Assembly (NCBI GenBank): GCA_003696385.1
Contig: RFHO01000060.1
Location: 1 to 35,452 of the forward strand
Direction: 5' to 3'
From: Planctomycetota bacterium
Lineage (GTDB): Bacteria; Planctomycetota; Planctomycetia; Planctomycetales; Planctomycetaceae
Length of the DNA stretch: 35,452 nt
Positions 10,411 through 17,396 of this stretch are shown here, piece by piece (the first letter of the stretch is position 1; each line of letters opens with the position of its first letter). A program made the translations under genes and the position numbers. A model generated the notes under the pieces. That model was not told the DNA's origin and did not search any database. It saw only the letters and a program-made list of their open reading frames with translations.

Positions 10411-10516
10411 ACGGGCGTCGTTCGACCGGGACACGCCATGGTCGTCGTCGAGCTGACAATTGCGGCGCGGAGGCGGCGGTGTCCAACAACGAACGCAGGC
10501 GGACGGGAGGTGGCAC

Positions 10517-11533
10517 ATGCGGCACGCACTGGCGGCGATTCTGGCCGTTGCCCTGATGGGGGCGGTGCTGTGGGGGCAGGGCAAGGGCTCGGGGCCGGAT
10601 CCCGCGGTCGAGATGGCGCGGGCGGCCAATGCCTTTCTGATGACGCTTGGCGACGCCGAGCGGGAACGAGCCACCTTCGGCTTCGATGACCCAGAGCGGT
10701 TGAACTGGCACTTCATTCCCCGGCCGCGCAAGGGCCTGCCGTTGCGGGACATGTCGCGAGCGGCCGAGCGGGCTGCGCATCGGCTGATCGCCACCGGGCT
10801 CTCGGAGATCGGCTACGACCAGGCCCTGAAGGTGATGAGCCTGGAAGAAGTACTGTATCTGCTGGAGGGCGGCGATCGCGAACAACGTCGTGAACGTCGC
10901 GATCCCCGCAAGTACTACATCAGCATCTTCGGGACACCCAGCGAGCGCGGCACGTGGGGCTGGCGCGTCGAGGGGCACCACCTGTCTTTGAACTACACGA
11001 TCCGCGACGGTGTCCTGATCTCCACCACGCCCGAATTCTTTGGAGCGAATCCGTCGCGCATCGACGCCGGTCCGGGCCGCACCGTGCGCGTACTGGGGCC
11101 CGAAGAGGATCTGGCTCGGGCCCTGTTGCGCAGTTTGAGTGAACCCCAGCGCGAGCGTGCGTGGGTTTCCCGCGAGGCCCCCGACGACCTCCGGGGCGGC
11201 GGAAAGCCGCAGCCCGAAACGAGCCCCCCGGTGGGGATCCCCGCCGCGGACATGACACCGCCTCAGAGACAGTTGCTCCGGCAGTTGCTGACCGAATACC
11301 TGGCCAACATGCCGGATCCTGTGGCCGAACAGCGCCGGGCGGCCATCAATCGGGCCGGACCGGAGAACATCTACTTCGCGTGGTGGGGAAGCGACCAGCC
11401 GAACCAGCGGCACTACTACCGCGTTCAGGGCCCGACGTTCTTGATCGAGTTCAACAATACGCAGAACAGTGCGAACCACGTCCATTCGATGTGGCGCAAC
11501 ATGGCGGGCGATTTCGGTATCCCGCTGAAGTGA
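10517..11533 (+). CDS. DUF3500-like secreted protein
   Basis: Signal peptide 'MRHALAAILAVALMGAVLWGQ'; 'FGFDDPERLNWHFIPRPRKGLPLRDMS' and 'YYISIFGTPSERGTWGWRVEGHHLSLNYTI...TPEFFGANPSR' resemble DUF3500. GGGAGGTGG RBS upstream of ATG 10517. Confidence 0.8.
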   Translation: MRHALAAILAVALMGAVLWGQGKGSGPDPAVEMARAANAFLMTLGDAERERATFGFDDPERLNWHFIPRPRKGLPLRDMSRAAERAAHRLIATGLSEIGYDQALKVMSLEEVLYLLEGGDREQRRERRDPRKYYISIFGTPSERGTWGWRVEGHHLSLNYTIRDGVLISTTPEFFGANPSRIDAGPGRTVRVLGPEEDLARALLRSLSEPQRERAWVSREAPDDLRGGGKPQPETSPPVGIPAADMTPPQRQLLRQLLTEYLANMPDPVAEQRRAAINRAGPENIYFAWWGSDQPNQRHYYRVQGPTFLIEFNNTQNSANHVHSMWRNMAGDFGIPLK

Positions 11534-11732
11534 CCCACCGCGTTTCGGCGTCCACAGCCTCCGTGTGCGGTCAGCGTTGGCCCGGCGCGACGACTCGAGA
11601 CCTCGTGAGCGGACGGCGCGGGAACAGCCGGCCGCGCCGTGCCGGTCCGCCGCTGCGGGACTCGCCGTACGGGCCCCGGACAGCGTTGCAGAAAAAGAGC
11701 GAGACACGGCGATCAGCAATGGGGAGTGTTGC

Positions 11733-12989
11733 ATGAGTGTTGCGTTCAGCCATTTCGCGGCCGAACTGACGGTCGAGACGGCTTTCACGGTTCTCGCCAG
11801 GGCCAGGCAACTGAAGGCTCAGGGCAAGGACGTCGTCGAACTGGAGATCGGCGACAGCCCGTTCAACACCACTCACTCGGCGATCGAAGCCGGTATCGCT
11901 GCAATCCGCGACAACCAAACACATTACTGTCCGTCGCTGGGTTTGCCGGAATTCCGGGCCGCGGCGGCGCGAATGGTTTCGGACGAGTTCGGGATCCCGG
12001 CGACGGCCGAGAACGTGGTGGTCGGCCCGGGTGCGAAGATCTTCGAACAGTATTTCTGCGAAGCGTTCCTGGAACCGAACGACGGCGTGCTGGTGTTCAG
12101 CCCGTACTTCCCGACGTATCCGCCGAACATTCTGCGGCGACAGGGACGCATCGTTCTGTGTCCACTGCGGCAGGAGAACGCGTTTCGGCCCGACCTGGAA
12201 GTGGTCGAGCGATTCCTGCGCGACGATCCGCAACCCAAAGCGATCTTCTTGAATACACCGCACAATCCGACGGGTGGAGTGGCCCTGGCGGAGGATCTGG
12301 ACAGGCTGGCCGAGCTGATTCGTGGGCGGAACGTCGCCGTGTTCAGTGACGAACCGTACTGTCACATGGTCTGGCAGGGGCGGCACGAGTCTATTGCCAG
12401 CCGCCCCGGCATGCTGGACCAGTGCCTTGCGGCCTTCACTTTCTCCAAGTCGTACAGCATGAGCGGCTGGCGATTGGGGTTCGCCGTTTCGTCACCGGCG
12501 GTGGTGGAGGTGATCGGCAAGATGATCAACACCACGCTGTCCTGTACGCCGCCGATGATCCAGCTCGCCGGCAAGGCCGCCATCGAACACGACGCCAATG
12601 AACGCGACTGCACGATGCAGTCGTTCCGCGAAAAGGTCGAGCTGCTGACGCGCGGGCTGAATGAGATCGACGGCTTTCACTGTCTGGATCCGGCCGCCAC
12701 GTTTTACGTCTTCCCGAACGTCAAGCCGCTGTGCAACCGGTTCGGCATCACCAGCCACGGCCTGGCGCTGTACCTGCTGGAAGGGGCCGATGACCAGTTC
12801 GGCATCGCCTGTCTGGGCGGAGAATGCTTTGGCGAGGCCGGGTTGGGATTCCTGCGATTCAGTTGCGCCGAACCGAATGAGCGGCTGCAGCAGGCTCTGG
12901 GCTTCATCCCCGAAGCACTTGCACGGACCGACCGCATCCAGCAGTTCCTCGAACACCATCCCGAATATCGCCTGCGCGAACCCCTCTGA
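11733..12989 (+). CDS. PLP-dependent aminotransferase class I/II (aspartate aminotransferase-like)
   Basis: 'FLNTPHNPTGGVALAEDLDRLAEL', 'VFSDEPYCHMVW', PLP-lysine motif 'TFSKSYSMSGWRLGFAV', C-terminal 'GFLRFSCAEPNERLQQAL'. Confidence 0.93.
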   Translation: MSVAFSHFAAELTVETAFTVLARARQLKAQGKDVVELEIGDSPFNTTHSAIEAGIAAIRDNQTHYCPSLGLPEFRAAAARMVSDEFGIPATAENVVVGPGAKIFEQYFCEAFLEPNDGVLVFSPYFPTYPPNILRRQGRIVLCPLRQENAFRPDLEVVERFLRDDPQPKAIFLNTPHNPTGGVALAEDLDRLAELIRGRNVAVFSDEPYCHMVWQGRHESIASRPGMLDQCLAAFTFSKSYSMSGWRLGFAVSSPAVVEVIGKMINTTLSCTPPMIQLAGKAAIEHDANERDCTMQSFREKVELLTRGLNEIDGFHCLDPAATFYVFPNVKPLCNRFGITSHGLALYLLEGADDQFGIACLGGECFGEAGLGFLRFSCAEPNERLQQALGFIPEALARTDRIQQFLEHHPEYRLREPL

Positions 12990-13073
12990 GGGGATCTCGC
13001 GGAGAACCGTCACCGACGCGCGGCGAACATCTGCGGCCGCCCGCCGCGGGTTGCAGCACGAGGACGGCAGACG

Positions 13074-14354
13074 ATGACCACCGAACCCGAATTCGATCCC
13101 TACCACAAGTGGTTGGGCATTCCGAAGTCCGAACAACCGCCCAACCACTATCGGTTGCTGGGGATTGCGCTGTTCGAAAGCGATGTCGAAGTGATCGACG
13201 CCGCGGCCAATCAGCGGATGTCGTATCTGCAGGAAGTGGCCATCGGGCCGCACGTGGATCTGTCGCAGAAGCTGCTCAACGAAATCGCCGCGGCTCGGCG
13301 GTGCCTCTTGGATCCGAAAAAAAAGGCCGAATACGACCGGCAGTTGCGCCGGGAGCTGGAATCCCGGGCAGAGGCCGACAGAAGCGGTTCCGCCGTCGCG
13401 GTGCCCGTCAACGAGGGCGAATTCGGGAGCCTGCCGTTTACGCCGGAGCCTCAGGCGGTGACCACGCGTCCGCGGCGAAGCACGCGGAAACGCGTGCCGA
13501 AGCGAACGGCCGAGCCGAGCGGTGAAGAAGCGGGTGCCGAGGCAGAACAGGCCGAAGACGACGTCGCCCGGCGGCGCAAGCTGCTGATCACGGCGGGAGT
13601 CAGCACGGTTTCGTTGCTCATCGCTATAGCGATCTACGTTTTTTCGCGAGGGGGCGCCGGGGCCGAAGGCGCGCGCGGCAAGGCCGTGCTGGTCGTCGAA
13701 TGGCCTGTGGACCAGCGCAAAAATGGCCGCATCCTGGTCGACGGCAAAACCGTACGGATGCCCGAAACGGATCCCGCCGAAATCCCGCTGGAGCCGGGCG
13801 AACACCGAATCGTCTTCGAGCGTCTGGGGTACCACGACATTCCGATGCGCGACAAGTTCCTGCCGGGCGAACGAACCCGCGTCCAGCTCCGCTGGAGGCC
13901 GCTGAGGGCACAGAACACCGACGACATCGAGTGGAAGTTGCCGGGCGACTCCGGCACTCCGTCCGCAGCCAATGCCACCGGCGGGAAGACCACCGGCAAA
14001 CGCTCCGCGGCGAAAAAGTCGAAAGGTGGCAAGTCCGCCGGCAAGAGTTCGAACCCCAAAAGCCCCGGCGGTGATGGCTCCCCGCGCAGGAACTCGAGCG
14101 CGAACGACAAGTCAAGCGGCGGCAGATCAGCGGGCCAGCGTTCTGCACCGAAGGGAGCGGCCGGCAGGAATGCCGGTGACAGGAGCGGCGGCAAGAAGAG
14201 CTTCCCCAAAAAGAAGGCCGGCGGCAGGGCTGCGGCTGGGCGGAAGGCGAACCGGAAGAAGTCGGCCGCAAAGAAGCCCGAGGCGAAGCGGGCCCCGACC
14301 GGAGGGAATCGAAAGTCCCCGGACGGCAACGGAAAGGCCGCGACCGGAAACTGA
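13074..14354 (+). CDS. J-domain-like N-terminus, one TM helix, PEGA-like domain, Lys/Ser/Gly-rich basic C-terminal tail
   Basis: 'FDPYHKWLGIPKSEQPPNHYRLLGIALFESDVEVIDAAANQRMSYLQ...LLNEIAAARRCLLDPKKKAEYDRQLRREL' (J-like, no HPD); TM 'LLITAGVSTVSLLIAIAIYVF'; PEGA-like 'GRILVDGKTVRMPETDPAEIPLEPGEHRIVFERLGYHDI'; tail 'GGKTTGKRSAAKKSKGGKSAGKSSNPKSPGGDG...'. Confidence 0.75.
   Translation: MTTEPEFDPYHKWLGIPKSEQPPNHYRLLGIALFESDVEVIDAAANQRMSYLQEVAIGPHVDLSQKLLNEIAAARRCLLDPKKKAEYDRQLRRELESRAEADRSGSAVAVPVNEGEFGSLPFTPEPQAVTTRPRRSTRKRVPKRTAEPSGEEAGAEAEQAEDDVARRRKLLITAGVSTVSLLIAIAIYVFSRGGAGAEGARGKAVLVVEWPVDQRKNGRILVDGKTVRMPETDPAEIPLEPGEHRIVFERLGYHDIPMRDKFLPGERTRVQLRWRPLRAQNTDDIEWKLPGDSGTPSAANATGGKTTGKRSAAKKSKGGKSAGKSSNPKSPGGDGSPRRNSSANDKSSGGRSAGQRSAPKGAAGRNAGDRSGGKKSFPKKKAGGRAAAGRKANRKKSAAKKPEAKRAPTGGNRKSPDGNGKAATGN
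13940..14351 (+). repeat. Low-complexity imperfect repeats encoding a Lys/Ser/Gly/Ala-rich tail
   Basis: Recurrent imperfect GGK/GKxSA/KKSxG/AAKK units in the translated tail of the 13074-14354 CDS. Confidence 0.7.
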
Positions 14355-14683
14355 GGTGGCTCCACGGCCGACGCGGTGGGCCGTCGCGAAGTTTGGGACG
14401 TCCCGAAATCGGCTCGCGGTGGGCTGCGACGCTGTCGGCCGCGCCGCCGGCCGCCGCTGCCGCGAGCGGTCGTGCGCGTACCGGGGCGATACGTCGCCGG
14501 CGGTGTCTGCGGCGGGCCCAGACGTTCGCCGTGCGGACGAGTGACGGGGTGGCATGTCTGGTGCGGACGCGACGGTTGCTCGCGGAGTTGACCTTCTTCG
14601 GCCGTGTCGACGTGTTCACGACAGGCCGTTCCGACGTTTCCTGACTGTGCACCGTTGCGCGCGGTTTGGCGGTTTGCGAAAAA

Positions 14684-14696
14684 ACGTGCGGCACGT
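14684..14696. promoter_or_regulatory. Odd-centre palindrome ACGTGC-G-GCACGT in intergenic region (possible operator)
   Basis: Seen directly: gaaaaaACGTGCgGCACGTccgtttttc, ~125 bp upstream of the ATG at 14821. Function not supported beyond symmetry. Confidence 0.2.
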
Positions 14697-14820
14697 CCGT
14701 TTTTCTGCACGAAAGTGCTCCCGCGGGACCACTTGTTTTGTCGGAGCGGGTGGCCGCGACGGTCGTCGGAACCGTCTGGCCGCCGAAGTCGTGAACGGGT
14801 TTTCAGGGCGAGGGACTGTC

Positions 14821-17361
14821 ATGCGTCTGACGCTGAGAACGCTGCTGGCCTATCTGGACGACGTGCTGGAAGCCGAACAGGCCAAAGAGCTGGGAGCGAA
14901 GATCCAGCAGACGCCGTTCGCCCAGAGTCTGATCAGTCGGATCCGCGACGTGTTGCGCCGACGGCGTCTGATGGCGCCGGACGTCTCCGGTCCCGGGGGT
15001 GGGCTGGACCCGAATGCGATCGCGGAATACCTGGACAACACGCTGTCGCCGGACGAAGTGGCGGATGTGGAGAAGGTGTGTCTGGAATCGGACGTGCACC
15101 TGGCTGAGGTGGCGGCATGTCATCAGATTCTGGCTGCCGTCCTGGGTGAGCCGGTAGAGGTCTCCCGAACGACCCGGGAACGGATGTACGCGCTGGTCGC
15201 AGAGCCTCCGGGTGGGACAAAGGCGGCCGACGGCACACCGGAGGCTGCGGAGACTCCCGGCGAAGGGGCGGTTGGAAGGACGGACGACGCCTCGGCGGAG
15301 ACACCACCCACCGCTCGCCCGAGCGCGGGGCGTTCGTCGATTCAGGAACGCTTGCCGGAGTTTCTGAAGAATCGCAGCCTTGCACAGAGGTTGCTCCCTT
15401 ATGCGCTGATTGCGGTGATCGCCGCGTTCTGGTTCGGTCTGTTCTGGATGGATCCGACGTTCTTCGGGAGATGGCAGGGTGAGGGCGGGTCGGAAGCGGC
15501 CGGGCAAGTCGCTGAAACAGGAAGCACACCGTCGTCTGTGCCCGAGGCGGGCGCGGCGGCGGCGGGAGCGGAAGCCGGGCAGCCGGAGACGCCGGTTGCC
15601 GGCTCACGGGAAGAGTCTGCCGAGCCGACCGCGGGTGAGTCTGTCGCGGAACGCGTGGCGACAGCCGCCCGACCTGGGCCGCGTGGCGCAGAGCCGAAGA
15701 CCCGCGCGGCGGATGCGGGCGAAGGAGTGAGCGGCGGTGCGGCGGCAACCGGTCGCACCGAATTGCCTGCGATTCCGGTCGCTTCGGCCGAGCCACCGTT
15801 GCCGCCGGAAACAGCGACGCCACGGCCCGCAGCTTCCGGGACACCTGGCGGAACGGACGCGGCTTCCCCACGGCGGCTGTTTCCCGAGGAACCGGGCGCG
15901 GCGACCGTGACGGGGGCTGGTTCGTCGGAGGGAACGCCGATGTCCGCGACTGGAACACCGCCGTCAAAAGCCGGGCAGCCGGGAACGCCCAAGGCAACCG
16001 GGCCCGTGTCCACGGGGGCGCGGGGACCGGCGGCCGGTCCGGACCGGCCGAGCGGTGTTTCCCCGGATCGCGCGGTTGCCAGTGTCGACCGCGGCCATGT
16101 GGATGAGCGGCCCGCTGCGCCTGCCCCGAAGGTCGCCTCGGAACCCGCTCTTGCGGTCGAGTACACGTCCAATGAGGGCATCCTGCTGCACTTCGATGCT
16201 GTGCGCAGAAGCTGGTTCGTGATGCCGCGCCGGTCGCTGATCCACGTGGGGGAGCAGATTGCGTGTCCAGCTCCGTTCGAAGCGGAGTTGGTGGTCGGAC
16301 GCCGGCAGTTGTTGATTCGTCTGGAAGGCGGGACGCGGGTGGAACTTGGGCAGGTTTCCGCCGAGGGTGGAGTGGAACTGACGGTGCACCGCGGTCGGTT
16401 GGTGCTCACGCGCTCCGAGGCGGCCGACCTTCAGGCGGTGGTCCGCGGACAGCTTCCGCTGGATGCGATTCCGGGTGAGGGCTCCGAGGGGGCGGCGATC
16501 CCGTGCCGCGTGAAGATCGGCAAGCGGTCGTTTGCGCTGTCGCTGGACACTGCGGATGCGGTGTGTGGGGTCGAAGTTGAGCCGCCCCAGCCACGCGGGT
16601 TCGAAGACCGTTCACTCGCGGACCGTTTCGGCGGGGGCATTTTCGTCGTGCGGGGCATGGTGCGGGTCGAGGTTTCCGGACGCCGCGCCGACGTGAAGTC
16701 CGGGACCTGGATCCCGCTGTCGGCGGAACTGATCGGCGAGGATGCGACGTTACCGACTTCCCAGCTGCTCTCCGTGCCGGAGTGGTTGGGAGGCGACGAG
16801 CTGCGGAACTCGGCGATCCGCCGCCGCTATGCCACGATGTTCGAGAAGGAGTTCGATCCGGCGATGGCCGTGGAGAACGTGCTGCCGACGGTGGTGCTGA
16901 ATCCTCCGCCGGGGATTTCGCAGTTGGCGGCGGAGTGTCTGGGACTGGTCGAATTCGTTCCCGGTCTGGTCAAGGCGCTGGCGCTTTCCGAATTTGAGGA
17001 GGCGCGCGAGGTGGCGGTGCGTGAACTGCGGATCTGGCTGTTGCAGCACGCGGACGATGCCAGTCGGCTCCGGGAGGCGCTGGCGGCGCATTTCGCGGAA
17101 GAGGATGTGGAAACCGTGTACCAGCTCCTGTGGGGCTATCCGCCGGACGCGGGACGGGATCCGGCCGTGTCGGCACGTCTGGTGGATCTGCTGGAACACG
17201 AACAGATCGCTGTGCGTTACCTGGCTTTCTACAACATCTACCTGTTGACCGGCCGCAAGAATGACTATCGGCCGGATGCACCGGTGGCGCAGCGGCTGGC
17301 GGGGGTGAAACGCTGGCGGATGCATCTGGAACGCGTCGGTGCGCTGGTCAAGCCCGAATGA
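14821..17361 (+). CDS. Membrane protein: tandem anti-sigma/zf-HC2-like N-terminal repeats, one TM helix, Pro/Ala/Gly-rich linker, FecR-like extracytoplasmic region
   Basis: 'RTLLAYLDDVLEAEQAKELGAKIQQTPFAQSLISRI' and 'NAIAEYLDNTLSPDEVADVEKVCLESDVHLAEVAACHQIL' are related; TM 'LLPYALIAVIAAFWFGLFWM'; FecR-like beta-rich 'GVELTVHRGRLVLTRSEAADLQAVVRG...FVVRGMVRVEVSGRRADVKSGTWIPLSAEL'. ATG 14821 preceded by GGGCGAGGGACTGTC. Confidence 0.7.
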   Translation: MRLTLRTLLAYLDDVLEAEQAKELGAKIQQTPFAQSLISRIRDVLRRRRLMAPDVSGPGGGLDPNAIAEYLDNTLSPDEVADVEKVCLESDVHLAEVAACHQILAAVLGEPVEVSRTTRERMYALVAEPPGGTKAADGTPEAAETPGEGAVGRTDDASAETPPTARPSAGRSSIQERLPEFLKNRSLAQRLLPYALIAVIAAFWFGLFWMDPTFFGRWQGEGGSEAAGQVAETGSTPSSVPEAGAAAAGAEAGQPETPVAGSREESAEPTAGESVAERVATAARPGPRGAEPKTRAADAGEGVSGGAAATGRTELPAIPVASAEPPLPPETATPRPAASGTPGGTDAASPRRLFPEEPGAATVTGAGSSEGTPMSATGTPPSKAGQPGTPKATGPVSTGARGPAAGPDRPSGVSPDRAVASVDRGHVDERPAAPAPKVASEPALAVEYTSNEGILLHFDAVRRSWFVMPRRSLIHVGEQIACPAPFEAELVVGRRQLLIRLEGGTRVELGQVSAEGGVELTVHRGRLVLTRSEAADLQAVVRGQLPLDAIPGEGSEGAAIPCRVKIGKRSFALSLDTADAVCGVEVEPPQPRGFEDRSLADRFGGGIFVVRGMVRVEVSGRRADVKSGTWIPLSAELIGEDATLPTSQLLSVPEWLGGDELRNSAIRRRYATMFEKEFDPAMAVENVLPTVVLNPPPGISQLAAECLGLVEFVPGLVKALALSEFEEAREVAVRELRIWLLQHADDASRLREALAAHFAEEDVETVYQLLWGYPPDAGRDPAVSARLVDLLEHEQIAVRYLAFYNIYLLTGRKNDYRPDAPVAQRLAGVKRWRMHLERVGALVKPE

Positions 17362-17396
17362 GCGCGGTGTAGCGGGGCGTGGGAAGGGCTTCACCG

